64,000 nt of DNA from Anthopleura xanthogrammica (lineage: Eukaryota; Cnidaria; Anthozoa; Actiniaria; Actiniidae): contig OZ025217.1 in assembly GCA_964019055.1 (NCBI GenBank), forward strand, positions 10,119,755 through 10,183,754, read 5' to 3'. A program made the position numbers and the translations under genes. Below, piece by piece: positions 34,732 to 49,559 of the stretch (its first letter is position 1; each line of letters begins with the position of its first letter). Under the pieces are notes generated by a model. It ran no database searches and was not told the origin of the DNA. It was given only the letters and a program-made list of their open reading frames with translations.

Positions 34732-35160
34732 TCCGCACTTGCATTTATATCCTCTAGAACTCATTGACTGTTTTACAACGGGTTTTAAAGTCCATGCTTT
34801 TCGCCTGAACATGGCCAAAAATGACCTTTTTTGGCATCGTTCATAAATAATGCATAATTTTGGAAAAGGTGTTAAAATGGGTCAAAATCGATCAAAACCA
34901 TGGGCTATACTCAATGCTTTTTGCCTAAAAATGTCCAAAAATGACCTATTTTCCATTATTGATAAATAATGCATAATTTTGTAAAAAAGGTGTGAAAATG
35001 GGTCAAAATCGATCAAAACCATGGACTATAGTCCATCCTTTTTTCCTGAAATGGCCAAAAATGACCTATTTTGCATTATTCATAAATGATGCATAATTTT
35101 GGAAAAGGTGTGAAAATGGGTCAAAATCGATCAAAACCATGGGCTATAGTCCATGCTTTT

Positions 35161-35400
35161 CCCCTGAAAATAACCAAAAATGACCTATTTTCCATTGTTC
35201 ATAAATAATAGATAATTTTTTGAAAACGTGTAAAAATAAGTCAAAATCGATCAAAACAATGGGCTATAGTCCATGCTTTTCCCCTGAAAATAACCAAAAA
35301 TGACCTATTTTCCATTGTTCATAAATAATAGATAATTTTTTGAAAACGTGTAAAAATAAGTCAAAATCGATCAAAACAATGGGCTATAGTCCATGCTTTT
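35161..35400 (+). repeat. exact 120-bp monomer duplication in the satellite
   Basis: Positions 35161-35280 and 35281-35400 read the same apart from at most a base or two, including the variant words ATAACCAAAAATGACC and AACAATGGGC. This is a local recent duplication at the left edge of the array. Confidence 0.85.
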
Positions 35401-36930
35401 CCCCTGAAAATAACCAAAAATGACCTATTTTGCATTGTTCATCAATAATAGATAATTTTAGAAAAGGTATAAAAATGGGTCAAAATCGATCAAAACCATG
35501 GGCCATAGTCCATGCTTTTTGCCTAAAAATGGCCAAAAATGAAGTTTTCTCCAATAATCATAAAAATCCATAATTCTTGAAAAGGTGTGAAAATGGGTCA
35601 AAATCGATCAAAACTATGGGCTCTAGTCAATGCTTTTTCCCTAAAAATGGCCAAAAATGACTTATTTTGCATTGTTCATAGTTAATAGATAATTTTTGAA
35701 AAGGTGTGAAAATGGGTCACAATCGATCAACACTATGGGCTATAGTCCATGCGTTTTGCCTAAAAATGGCCAAAAATGAAGTTTTTTGCAATGTTGATAA
35801 AAATGCATAATTTTGAAAAAGTTGTGAAAATGGGTCAAAATTGATCAAAACCATGGGCTATAGTCCATGCTTTTTGCCTAAAAATGGCCAAAAATCACGT
35901 TTTTTCCAATAATGATAAAAATGCATAATTTTGGAAAAGGTGTGAAAATGGGTCAAGATCGATCAAAACCATGGGCTATAGTCCATCCTTTTTTCCGGAA
36001 ATGGTCAAAAATGACCTATTTCGCATTATATATAAATGATTCATAATTTTTGAAAAGGTGTGAAAATGGGTCAAAATCAATCAAAACCATGGGCTAAAGT
36101 CCATGCTTTTTCCCTAAAAATGGCCAAAAATGACCTATTTTGCATTGTTCATAAATAATAGATAATTTTGGAAAAGGTGTGAAAATGGGTCAAAATCGAT
36201 CAAAACCATGGGCTATAGTCCATCCTTTTTTCCTAAAATGGCCAAAAATGACCTCTTTCGCATTATATATAAAAGATTCATAATTTTTGAAAACGTATGA
36301 AAATGGATCAAAATCGATCAAAACCATGGGCTATAGGCCATGTTTTTCGCCTAAAAATGGCCAAAAATGACCTACTTTGCATTGTTCATAAATAATAGAT
36401 AATTTTTGAAAACGTGTAAAAATGGGTCAAAATCGATCAAAACCATGGGCTATAGTCCATGCTTTTTGCCTAAAAATGGCCAAAAATGACCTATTTTGCA
36501 TTGTTCATAAATAATAGATAATTTTTGAATAGGTATGAAAATGGGTCAAAATCGATCAAAACCATGGGCTATAGTCCATCCTTTTTTCCTGGAATGGCCA
36601 AAAATTAACTATTTTGCATTATTCATAAAAGATGCATCATTTTAAAAAAGGTGTGAAAATGGGTCAAAATCGATGAAAACCATGGTCTATAGTCCATCCT
36701 TTTCTCCTCAAATGGCCAAAAATGACCTATTTAGCATTATTCATAAATAATGCATCATTTTAGAAAAGGTGTGAAAATGGGTCAAAATCGATCAAAACTA
36801 TGGGCTATAGTCCATACTTTTTCCCTAAAAATGGCCAAAAATGACCTATTTTGCATTAATCATAAATAATAGATAATTTTGGACAAGGTTTGAAAATGGG
36901 TCAAAATCACTCAAAACAATGGGCTATAGT

Positions 36931-39900
36931 CCAATTTGTTTTCCTAAAAATGGCCAAAAATGAACTTTTTTGCATTGTTGAGAAATGATGCATCATTTTT
37001 TAAAAGGTATAAAAATAAGTCAAAATCGATCAAAACCATGGGTTATAGTCCATGCTTTTTGCCTAAAAATGGCCAAAAATGACCTATTTTGCATTGTTCA
37101 TAAAAATCCATAATTTTTGAAAACGTATGAAAATGGGTAGAAATCGATCAAAACCATGAGCTATAGTCCATGCTTTTTGCCTAAAAATGGCCAAAAATGA
37201 CGTTTATTCCAATGTTGATAAAAATGCATAATTTTGGAAAAGGTTTGCAAATGGGTCAAAATCGATGAAAACCATGGGCTATAGTCCATCCTTTTTGCCT
37301 GAAATGGCCAAAAATGACCTATTTTGCATTGTTCATAAAAATCCATAATTTTTGAAAACGTATGAAAATGGGTAGAAATCGATCAAAACCATGAGCTATA
37401 GTCCATGCTTTTTGCCTAAAAATGGCCAAAAATGACGTTTATTCCAATGTTGATAAAAATGCATAATTTTGGAAAAGGTTTGCAAATGGGTCAAAATCGA
37501 TGAAAACCATGGGCTATAGTCCATCCTTTTTGCCTGAAATGGCCAAAAATGACCTATTTTGCATTATTCGTAAATGATGCATAATTTTTGGTAAAGGTGT
37601 GAAAATGGGTCAAAATCGATGAAAACCATGGGCTATAGTCCATTCTTTTCCCTTAAAAATGGCCAAAAATGACCTATTTCGCATTATATATAAATGATTC
37701 ATAATTTTTGAAAAGGTGTTAAAATGGGTCAAAATCGATCAAAACCATGGGCTATAGTCCATGCTTTTTCCCTAAAAATGGCCAAAAATGACCTTTTTTG
37801 CATTGTTGAGAAATGATGCATCATTTTTTAAAAGGTATAAAAATAAGTCAAAATCGATCAAAACCATGGGCTATAGTCCATGCTTTTTGCCTAAAAATGG
37901 CCAAAAATGACCTATTTCGCATTTTATATAAATGATTCATAATTTTTGAAAAGGTGTTAAAATGGGTCAAAATCGATCAAAACCATGGGCTATAGTCCAT
38001 GCTTTTTGCCTAAAAATGGCCAAAAATGACCTTTTTTGCATTGTTGAGAAATGATGCATCATTTTTTAAAAGGTATAAAAATAAGTCAAAATCGATCAAA
38101 ACCATGGGCTATAGTCCATGCTTTTTGCCTAAAAATGGCCAAAAATGACCTATTTTGCATTGTTCATAAAAATCCATAATTTTTGAAAACGTATGAAAAT
38201 GGGTCAAAATCGATCAAAACCATGGGCTATAGTCCATGCTTTTTGCATAAAAATGGCCAAAAATGACGTTTTTTCCAATAATGATAAAAAAGCATAAATT
38301 TGGATAAGGTGTGAAAATGGGTCAAAATCGATCAAAACTATGGGCTATAGTCCAATTTGTTTTCCTAAAAATGGCCAAAAATGAACTTTTTTGCATTGTT
38401 GAGAAATGATGCATCATTTTTTAAAAGGTATAAAAATAAGTCAAAATCGATCAAAACCATGGGTTATAGTCCATGCTTTTTGCCTAAAAATGGCCAAAAA
38501 TGACCTATTTTGCATTGTTCATAAAAATCCATAATTTTTGAAAACGTATGAAAATGGGTAGAAATCGATCAAAACCATGAGCTATAGTCCATGCTTTTTG
38601 CCTAAAAATGGCCAAAAATGACGTTTATTCCAATGTTGATAAAAATGCATAATTTTGGAAAAGGTTTGCAAATGGGTCAAAATCGATGAAAACCATGGGC
38701 TATAGTCCATCCTTTTTGCCTGAAATGGCCAAAAATGACCTATTTTGCATTGTTCATAAAAATCCATAATTTTTGAAAACGTATGAAAATGGGTAGAAAT
38801 CGATCAAAACCATGAGCTATAGTCCATGCTTTTTGCCTAAAAATGGCCAAAAATGACGTTTATTCCAATGTTGATAAAAATGCATAATTTTGGAAAAGGT
38901 TTGCAAATGGGTCAAAATCGATGAAAACCATGGGCTATAGTCCATCCTTTTTGCCTGAAATGGCCAAAAATGACCTATTTTGCATTATTCGTAAATGATG
39001 CATAATTTTTGGTAAAGGTGTGAAAATGGGTCAAAATCGATGAAAACCATGGGCTATAGTCCATTCTTTTCCCTTAAAAATGGCCAAAAATGACCTATTT
39101 CGCATTATATATAAATGATTCATAATTTTTGAAAAGGTGTTAAAATGGGTCAAAATCGATCAAAACCATGGGCTATAGTCCATGCTTTTTCCCTAAAAAT
39201 GGCCAAAAATGACCTTTTTTGCATTGTTGAGAAATGATGCATCATTTTTTAAAAGGTATAAAAATAAGTCAAAATCGATCAAAACCATGGGCTATAGTCC
39301 ATGCTTTTTGCCTAAAAATGGCCAAAAATGACCTATTTTGCATTGTTCATAAAAATCCATAATTTTTGAAAACGTATGAAAATGGGTCAAAATCGATCAA
39401 AACCATGGGCTATAGTCCATGCTTTTTGCCTAAAAATGGCCAAAAATGACGTTTATTCCAATGTTGATAAAAATGCATAATTTTGGAAAAGGTTTGCAAA
39501 TGGGTCAAAATCGATGAAAACCATGGGCTATAGTCCATCCTTTTTGCCTGAAATGGCCAAAAATGACCTATTTTGCATTATTCGTAAATGATGCATAATT
39601 TTTGGTAAAGGTGTGAAAATGGGTCAAAATCGATGAAAACCATGGGCTATAGTCCATTCTTTTCCCTTAAAAATGGCCAAAAATGACCTATTTCGCATTT
39701 TATATAAATGATTCATAATTTTTGAAAAGGTGTTAAAATGGGTCAAAATCGATCAAAACCATGGGCTATAGTCCATGCTTTTTGCCTAAAAATGGCCAAA
39801 AATGACCTTTTTTGCATTGTTGAGAAATGATGCATCATTTTTTAAAAGGTATAAAAATAAGTCAAAATCGATCAAAACCATGGGCTATAGTCCATGCTTT

Positions 39901-42900
39901 TTGCCTAAAAATGGCCAAAAATGACCTATTTTGCATTGTTCATAAAAATCCATAATTTTTGAAAACGTATGAAAATGGGTCAAAATCGATCAAAACCATG
40001 GGCTATAGTCCATGCTTTTTGCATAAAAATGGCCAAAAATGACGTTTTTTCCAATAATGATAAAAAAGCATAAATTTGGATAAGGTGTGAAAATGGGTCA
40101 AAATCGATCAAAACTATGGGCTATAGTCCATACTTTTTCCCTAAAAATGGCCAAAAATGACCTATTTTGCATTAATCATAAATAATAGATAATTTTGGAC
40201 AAGGTTTGAAAATGGGTCAAAATCACTCAAAACAATGGGCTATAGTCCAATTTGTTTTCCTAAAAATGGCCAAAAATGAACTTTTTTGCATTGTTGAGAA
40301 ATGATGCATCATTTTTTAAAAGGTATAAAAATAAGTCAAAATCGATCAAAACCATGGGCTATAGTCCATGCTTTTTCCCTAAAAATGGCCAAAAATGACC
40401 TTTTTTGCATTGTTGAGAAATGATGCATCATTTTTTAAAAGGTATAAAAATAAGTCAAAATCGATCAAAACCATGGGCTATAGTCCATGCTTTTTGCCTA
40501 AAAATGGCCAAAAATGACCTATTTTGCATTGTTCATAAATAATAGATAATTTTTGAAAAGGTGTGAAAATGGGTCAAAAGCGATCAAAACCATGGTCTAT
40601 AGTCCATGCTTTTTCCCTAAAAATGGCCAAAAATGACGTTTTTTCCAATGTTGATAAAAATGCATAATTTTTGAATGGGTGTGAAAATGGGTCAAAATCG
40701 ATCAAAACCATGGGCTATAGTCCATGCTTTTTGCCTTAAAATAGCCAAAAATGACGTTTTTTGCAATGTTGATTAAAATGCATAATTTTGGAAAACGTTT
40801 GAAAATGGGTCAAAATCGATCAAAACCATGGGCTATAGTCCATCGTTTTTTGCCTGAAATGGCCAAAAATGACCTATTTTGCATTGTTCATAAATAATAG
40901 ATAATTTTAGAAAAGGTGTTAAAATGGGTCAAAATCGATCAAAACCATGATTTATAGTCCATACTTTTTTCCCAAAAATGGCCAAAAACGACCTATTTTG
41001 CATTGTTCATAAATAATAGATAATTTTTGAATAGGTAGGAAAATGGGTCAAAATCGATCAAAACCATAGGCTATAGTCCATCCCTTTTTCCTGAAATGGC
41101 CAAAAAGGACCTATTTCGCATAATTCATAAATGATGCATAATTTTGGAAAAGGTTTGCAAATGGGTCAAAATCGATGAAAACCATGGGCTATAGTCCATG
41201 CTTTTTGCCTAAAAATGGCCAAAAATGACCTATTTTGCATTGTTCATAAAAATCCATAATTTTTGAAAACGTATGAAAATGGGTCAAAATCGATCAAAAC
41301 CATGGGCTATAGTCCATGCTTTTTGCCTAAAAATGGCCAAAAATGACGTTTATTCCAATGTTGATAAAAATGCATAATTTTGGAAAAGGTTTGCAAATGG
41401 GTCAAAATCGATGAAAACCATGGGCTATAGTCCATCCTTTTTGCCTGAAATGGCCAAAAATGACCTATTTTGCATTATTCGTAAATGATGCATAATTTTT
41501 GGTAAAGGTGTGAAAATGGGTCAAAATCGATGAAAACCATGGGCTATAGTCCATTCTTTTCCCTTAAAAATGGCCAAAAATGACCTATTTCGCATTTTAT
41601 ATAAATGATTCATAATTTTTGAAAAGGTGTTAAAATGGGTCAAAATCGATCAAAACCATGGGCTATAGTCCATGCTTTTTGCCTAAAAATGGCCAAAAAT
41701 GACCTTTTTTGCATTGTTGAGAAATGATGCATCATTTTTTAAAAGGTATAAAAATAAGTCAAAATCGATCAAAACCATGGGCTATAGTCCATGCTTTTTG
41801 CCTAAAAATGGCCAAAAATGACCTATTTTGCATTGTTCATAAAAATCCATAATTTTTGAAAACGTATGAAAATGGGTCAAAATCGATCAAAACCATGGGC
41901 TATAGTCCATGCTTTTTGCATAAAAATGGCCAAAAATGACGTTTTTTCCAATAATGATAAAAAAGCATAAATTTGGATAAGGTGTGAAAATGGGTCAAAA
42001 TCGATCAAAACTATGGGCTATAGTCCATACTTTTTCCCTAAAAATGGCCAAAAATGACCTATTTTGCATTAATCATAAATAATAGATAATTTTGGACAAG
42101 GTTTGAAAATGGGTCAAAATCACTCAAAACAATGGGCTATAGTCCAATTTGTTTTCCTAAAAATGGCCAAAAATGAACTTTTTTGCATTGTTGAGAAATG
42201 ATGCATCATTTTTTAAAAGGTATAAAAATAAGTCAAAATCGATCAAAACCATGGGCTATAGTCCATGCTTTTTCCCTAAAAATGGCCAAAAATGACCTTT
42301 TTTGCATTGTTGAGAAATGATGCATCATTTTTTAAAAGGTATAAAAATAAGTCAAAATCGATCAAAACCATGGGCTATAGTCCATGCTTTTTGCCTAAAA
42401 ATGGCCAAAAATGACCTATTTTGCATTGTTCATAAATAATAGATAATTTTTGAAAAGGTGTGAAAATGGGTCAAAAGCGATCAAAACCATGGTCTATAGT
42501 CCATGCTTTTTCCCTAAAAATGGCCAAAAATGACGTTTTTTCCAATGTTGATAAAAATGCATAATTTTTGAATGGGTGTGAAAATGGGTCAAAATCGATC
42601 AAAACCATGGGCTATAGTCCATGCTTTTTGCCTTAAAATAGCCAAAAATGACGTTTTTTGCAATGTTGATTAAAATGCATAATTTTGGAAAACGTTTGAA
42701 AATGGGTCAAAATCGATCAAAACCATGGGCTATAGTCCATCGTTTTTTGCCTGAAATGGCCAAAAATGACCTATTTTGCATTGTTCATAAATAATAGATA
42801 ATTTTAGAAAAGGTGTTAAAATGGGTCAAAATCGATCAAAACCATGATTTATAGTCCATACTTTTTTCCCAAAAATGGCCAAAAACGACCTATTTTGCAT

Positions 42901-43640
42901 TGTTCATAAATAATAGATAATTTTTGAATAGGTAGGAAAATGGGTCAAAATCGATCAAAACCATGGGCTATAGTCCATCCCTTTTTCCTGAAATGGCCAA
43001 AAAGGACCTATTTCGCATAATTCATAAATGATGCATAATTTTGGAAAAGGTTTGCAAATGGGTCAAAATCGATGAAAACCATGGGCTATAGTCCATGCTT
43101 TTTGCCTAAAAATGGCCAAAAATGACCTTTTTTGCATTGTTGAGAAATGATGCATCATTTTTTAAAAGGTATAAAAATAAGTCAAAATCGATCAAAACCA
43201 TGGGCTATAGTCCATGCTTTTTCCCTAAAAATGGCCAAAAATGACCTATTTCGCATAATTCATAAATGATGCATAATTTTTGAAAAGGTGTGAAAATGGG
43301 TCAAAATCGATAAAAACCATGGGCTATAGTCCATGCTTTTCGCCTAAAAATGGCCTTAAATGACGTTTTTTCCAATGTTGATAAAAATGCATAATTTTTT
43401 AAAAGGTATAAAAATAAGTCAAAATCGATCAAAACCATGGGCTATAGTCCATGCTTTTTGCCTAAAAATGGCCAAAAATGACCTATTTTGCATTGTTCAT
43501 AAATAATAGATAATTTTTGAAAAGGTGTGAAAATGGGTCAAAAGCGATCAAAACCATGGTCTATAGTCCATGCTTTTTCCCTAAAAATGGCCAAAAATGA
43601 CGTTTTTTCCAATGTTGATAAAAATGCATAATTTTTGAAT
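36931..43640 (+). repeat. higher-order repeats of 1.42 and 1.90 kb in the satellite
   Basis: The rare variant CCAATTTGTTTTCC marks monomers at 36931, 38352, 40247 and 42144. The spacings are 1421, 1895 and 1897 bp, that is 12, 16 and 16 monomers. A second marker, GAATGGGTGTGAAAATGG, recurs near 40673, 42570 and 43638 (1897 and about 1068 bp). Whole multi-monomer blocks have therefore been copied. Confidence 0.85.
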
Positions 43641-44099
43641 GGGTGTGAAAATGGGTCAAAATCGATCAAAACCATGGGCTATAGTCCATGCTTTTTGCCT
43701 TAAAATAGCCAAAAATGACGTTTTTTGCAATGTTGATTAAAATGCATAATTTTGGAAAACGTTTGAAAATGGGTCAAAATCGATCAAAACCATGGGCTAT
43801 AGTCCATCGTTTTTTGCCTGAAATGGCCAAAAATGACCTATTTTGCATTGTTCATAAATAATAGATAATTTTAGAAAAGGTGTTAAAATGGGTCAAAATC
43901 GATCAAAACCATGATTTATAGTCCATACTTTTTTCCCAAAAATGGCCAAAAACGACCTATTTTGCATTGTTCATAAATAATAGATAATTTTTGAATAGGT
44001 ATGAAAATGGGTCAAAATCGATCAAAACCATGGGCTATAGTCCATCCCTTTTTCCTGAAATGGCCAAAAAGGACCTATTTCGCATAATTCATAAATGAT

Positions 44100-47000
44100 G
44101 CATAATTTTTGAAAAGGTGTGAAAATGGGTCAAAATCGATCAAAACCATAGGCTATAGTCCATCCTCTTTTCCGGAAATGGCCAAAAATGACCTATTTCG
44201 CATTATTCATCAATGATGCATCATTTTGGAAAAAGTGTGAAAATGGGTCAAAATCGATCAAAACCATGGGCTATAGTCCATCCTTTTTTCCTGAAATGGC
44301 CAAAAATGACCTATTTCGCATAATTCATAAATGATGCATAATTTTTGAAAAGGTGTGAAAATGGGTCAAAATCGATAAAAACCATGGGCTATAGTCCATG
44401 CTTTTTGCCTAAAAATGGCCTTAAATGACGTTTTTTCCAATGTTGATAAAAATGCATAATTTTGGAAAAGGTTTGAAAATGGGTCAAAATCGATCAAAAC
44501 CATGGGCTATAGTCCATCGTTTTTTGCCTGAAATGGCCAAAAATGACCTATTTTGCATTATTCATAAATAATAGATAATTTTAGAAAAGGTGTTAAAATG
44601 GGTCAAAATCGATCAAAACCATGATTTATAGTCCATACTTTTTTCCCAAAAATGGCCAAAAACGAGCTATTTTGCATTGTTCATAAATAATAGATAATTT
44701 TTGAATAGGTATGAAAATGGGTCAAAATCGATCAAAACCATAGGCTATAGTCCATCCTCTTTTCCGGAAATGGCCAAAAATGACCTATTTCGCATTATTC
44801 ATCAATGATGCATCATTTTGGAAAAAGTGTGAAAATGGGTCAAAATCGATCAAAACCATGATTTATAGTCCATACTTTTTTCCCAAAAATGGCCAAAAAC
44901 GACCTATTTTGCATTGTTCATAAATAATAGATAATTTTTGAATAGGTATGAAAATGGGTCAAAATCGATCAAAACCATGGGCTATAGTCCATCCTTTTTT
45001 CCTGAAATGGCCAAAAAGGACCTATTTCGCATAATTCATAAATGATACATAATTTTTGAAAAGGTGTGAAAATCGGTCAAAATCGATCAAAACCATAGGC
45101 TATAGTCCATCCTCTTTTCCGGAAATGGCCAAAAATGACCTATTTCGCATTATTCATCAATGATGCATCATTTTGGAAAAAGTGTGAAAATGGGTCAAAA
45201 TCGATCAAAACCATGGGCTATAGTCCATCCTTTTTTCCTGAAATGGCCAAAAATGACCTATTTCGCATAATTCATAAATGATGCATAATTTTTGAAAAGG
45301 TGTGAAAATGGGTCAAAATCGATAAAAACCATGGGCTATAGTCCATGCTTTTTGCCTAAAAATGGCCTTAAATGACGTTTTTTCCAATGTTGATAAAAAT
45401 GCATAATTTTGGAAAAGGTTTGAAAATGGGTCAAAATCGATCAAAACCATGGGCTATAGTCCATCGTTTTTTGCCTGAAATGGCCAAAAATGACCTATTT
45501 TGCATTATTCATAAATAATAGATAATTTTAGAAAAGGTGTTAAAATGGGTCAAAATCGATCAAAACCATGATTTATAGTCCATACTTTTTTCCCAAAAAT
45601 GGCCAAAAACGACCTATTTTGCATTGTTCATAAATAATAGATAATTTTTGAATAGGTATGAAAATGGGTCAAAATCGATCAAAACCATGGGCCATCAAAA
45701 CCATCCTTTTTTCCTGAAATGGCCAAAAAGGACCTATTTCGCATAATTCATAAATGATGCATAATTTTTGAAAAGATGTGAAAATGGGTCAAAATCGATC
45801 AAAACCATAGGCTATAGTCCATCCTCTTTTCCGGAAATGGCCAAAAATGACCTATTTCGCATTATTCATCAATGATGCATCATTTTGGAAAAAGTGTGAA
45901 AATGGGTCAAAATCGATCAAAACCATGGGCTATAGTCCATCCTTTTTTCCTGAAATGGCCAAAAATGACCTATTTCGCATAATTCATAAATGATGCATAA
46001 TTTTTGAAAAGGTGTGAAAATGGGTCAAAATTGATAAAAACCATGGGCTATAGTCCATGCTTTTTGCCTAAAAATGGCCTTAAATGACGTTTTTTCCAAT
46101 GTTGATAAAAATGCATAATTTTGGAAAAGGTTTGAAAATGGGTCAAAATCGATAAAAACCATGGGCTATAGTCCATCGTTTTTTGCCTGAAATGGCCAAA
46201 AATGACCTATTTTGCATTATTCATAAATAATAGATAATTTTAGAAAAGGTGTTAAAATGGGTCAAAATCGATCAAAACCATGATTTATAGTCCATACTTT
46301 TTTCCCAAAAATGGCCAAAAACGACCTATTTTGCATTGTTCATAAATAATAGATAATTTTTGAATAGGTATGAAAATGGGTCAAAATCGATCAAAACCAT
46401 GGGCTATAGTCCATCCTTTTTGCCTTAAAATAGCCAATTTTTGAAATGTTGATAAAAATGCATAATTTTTGAAAAGCTGTGAAAATGGGTCAAAATCGAT
46501 CAAAACCATGGGCTATAGTCCATGCTTTTTCCCTAAAAATGGCCAAAAATGACCTATTTTGCATTATTCATAAATAATAGATAATTTTGGACAAGGTGGG
46601 CTATAGTCCATGCTTTTTCCCTAAAAATGGCCAAAAATGACCTTTTTTGCATTGTTGAGAAATGATGCATCATTTTTTAAAAGGTATAAAAATAAGTCAA
46701 AATCGATCAAAACCATGGGCTATAGTCCATGCTTTTTCCCTAAAAATCCTGAAAAATGACCTATTTTGCATTGTTCATAAATAATAGATAATTTTTGAAA
46801 AGGTGTGAAAATGGGTCAAAAGCGATCAAAACCATGGGCCATAGTCAATCCTTTCTTCATCAAATGGCCAAAAATGACCTATTTTGCATTATTCTTAAAT
46901 AATAGATAATTTTTGAAAAGGTGTGAAAATGGGTCAAAAGCGATGAAAACCATAGTCTATAGTCCATGCTTTTTGCCTAAAAATGGCCAAAAATGACGTT

Positions 47001-49200
47001 TATTCCAATGTTGATAAAAATGCATAATTTTGGAAAAGGTGTGAAAATGGGTCAAAATCGATCAAAACCATGGGCTATAGTCCATCCTTTTTTCCTGAAA
47101 ATGGCCAAAAATGACCAATTTTGCATTATTCGTAAATGATGCATAATTTTTGGTAAAGGTGTGAAAATGGGTCAAAATCGATCAAAACCATGGGCTATAG
47201 TCCATGCTTTTTCCCTAAAAATGGCCAAAAATGACCTATTTTGCATTATTCATAAATAATAGATAATTTTGGACAAGGTCGACTATAGTCCATGCTTTTT
47301 CCCTAAAAATGGCCAAAAATGACCTTTTTTGCATTGTTGAGAAATGATGCATCATTTTTTAAAAGGTATAAAAATAAGTCAAAATCGATCAAAACCATGG
47401 GCTATAGTCCATGCTTTTTCCCTAAAAATCCTGAAAAATGACCTATTTTGCATTGTTCATAAATAATAGATAATTTTTGAAAAGGTGTGAAAATGGGTCA
47501 AAAGCGATCAAAACCATGGGCCATAGTCAATCCTTTCTTCATCAAATGGCCAAAAATGACCTATTTCAATTAATTCATAAATGATGCATAATTTTTGAAA
47601 AGGTGTGAAAATGGGTCAAAATTGATAAAAACCATGGGCTATAGTCCATGCTTTTTGCCTAAAAATGGCCTTAAATGACGTTTTTTCCAATGTTGATAAA
47701 AATGCATAATTTTGGAAAAGGTTTGAAAATGGGTCAAAATCGATAAAAACCATGGGCTATAGTCCATCGTTTTTTGCCTGAAATGGCCAAAAATGACCTA
47801 TTTTGCATTATTCATAAATAATAGATAATTTTAGAAAAGGTGTTAAAATGGGTCAAAATCGATCAAAACCATGATTTATAGTCCATACTTTTTTCCCAAA
47901 AATGGCCAAAAACGACCTATTTTGCATTGTTCATAAATAATAGATAATTTTTGAATAGGTATGAAAATGGGTCAAAATCGATCAAAACCATGGGCTATAG
48001 TCCATCCTTTTTGCCTTAAAATAGCCAATTTTTGAAATGTTGATAAAAATGCATAATTTTTGAAAAGCTGTGAAAATGGGTCAAAATCGATCAAAACCAT
48101 GGGCTATAGTCCATGCTTTTTCCCTAAAAATGGCCAAAAATGACCTATTTTGCATTATTCATAAATAATAGATAATTTTGGACAAGGTGGGCTATAGTCC
48201 ATGCTTTTTCCCTAAAAATGGCCAAAAATGACCTTTTTTGCATTGTTGAGAAATGATGCATCATTTTTTAAAAGGTATAAAAATAAGTCAAAATCGATCA
48301 AAACCATGGGCTATAGTCCATGCTTTTTCCCTAAAAATCCTGAAAAATGACCTATTTTGCATTGTTCATAAATAATAGATAATTTTTGAAAAGGTGTGAA
48401 AATGGGTCAAAAGCGATCAAAACCATGGGCCATAGTCAATCCTTTCTTCATCAAATGGCCAAAAATGACCTATTTTGCATTATTCTTAAATAATAGATAA
48501 TTTTTGAAAAGGTGTGAAAATGGGTCAAAAGCGATGAAAACCATAGTCTATAGTCCATGCTTTTTGCCTAAAAATGGCCAAAAATGACGTTTATTCCAAT
48601 GTTGATAAAAATGCATAATTTTGGAAAAGGTGTGAAAATGGGTCAAAATCGATCAAAACCATGGGCTATAGTCCATCCTTTTTTCCTGAAAATGGCCAAA
48701 AATGACCAATTTTGCATTATTCGTAAATGATGCATAATTTTTGGTAAAGGTGTGAAAATGGGTCAAAATCGATCAAAACCATGGGCTATAGTCCATGCTT
48801 TTTCCCTAAAAATGGCCAAAAATGACCTATTTTGCATTATTCATAAATAATAGATAATTTTGGACAAGGTCGACTATAGTCCATGCTTTTTCCCTAAAAA
48901 TGGCCAAAAATGACCTTTTTTGCATTGTTGAGAAATGATGCATCATTTTTTAAAAGGTATAAAAATAAGTCAAAATCGATCAAAACCATGGGCTATAGTC
49001 CATGCTTTTTCCCTAAAAATCCGTAAAAATGACCTATTTTGCATTGTTCATAAATAATAGATAATTTTTGAAAAGGTGTGAAAATGGGTCAAAAGCGATC
49101 AAAACCATGGGCCATAGTCAATCCTTTCTTCATCAAATGGCCAGAAATGACCTATTTTGCATTATTCTTAAATAATAGATAATTTTTGAAAAGGTGTGAA
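44100..49200 (+). repeat. second higher-order domain of the satellite
   Basis: Variant CATCCTCTTTTCCGG recurs at 44161, 44753, 45108 and 45820 (5, 3 and 6 monomers apart). Variant CATAGTCAATCCTTTCTTC recurs near 46840, 47520, 48430 and 49110. Some copies contain deletions that remove part of a monomer, as in GACAAGGTGGGCTATAG near 46590 and 48183 and GACAAGGTCGACTATAG near 47273 and 48863. Confidence 0.8.
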
Positions 49201-49559
49201 AATGGGTCAAAAGCGATGAAAACCATAGTCTATAGTCCATGCTTTTTGCCTAAAAATGGCCAAAAATGACGTTTATTCCAATGTTGATAAAAATGCATAA
49301 TTTTTGAAAAGGTGTGAAAATGGGTCAAAATCGATCAAAACCATGGGCTATAGTCCATCCTTTTTTCCTGAAAATGGCCAAAAATGACCAATTTTGCATT
49401 ATTCGTAAATGATGCATAATTTTTGGTAAAGGTGTGAAAATGGGTCAAAATCGATCAAAACCATGGGCTATAGTCCATTCTTTTCCCTTAGAAATGGCCA
49501 AAAACGACCTATTTGGCATTGTTCATAAATAATAGATAATTTTTGAAAAGGTGTTAAAT

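Larger units (their letters stand above)
33905..34774 (+). other. probable 3' UTR and downstream flank of gene 1
   Basis: AT-rich and non-coding. It carries a foldback element at 34211-34370 and a canonical AATAAA at 34726-34731, after which the satellite starts within about 50 bp. If that signal is used, the 3' UTR is about 0.8 kb and includes the foldback. Confidence 0.45.

Noticed and set aside
37161..38767. Two identical 61-codon minus-strand open frames in the satellite
   Set aside because: They are the same higher-order repeat copied 1421 bp apart; most monomers have stops in that frame.
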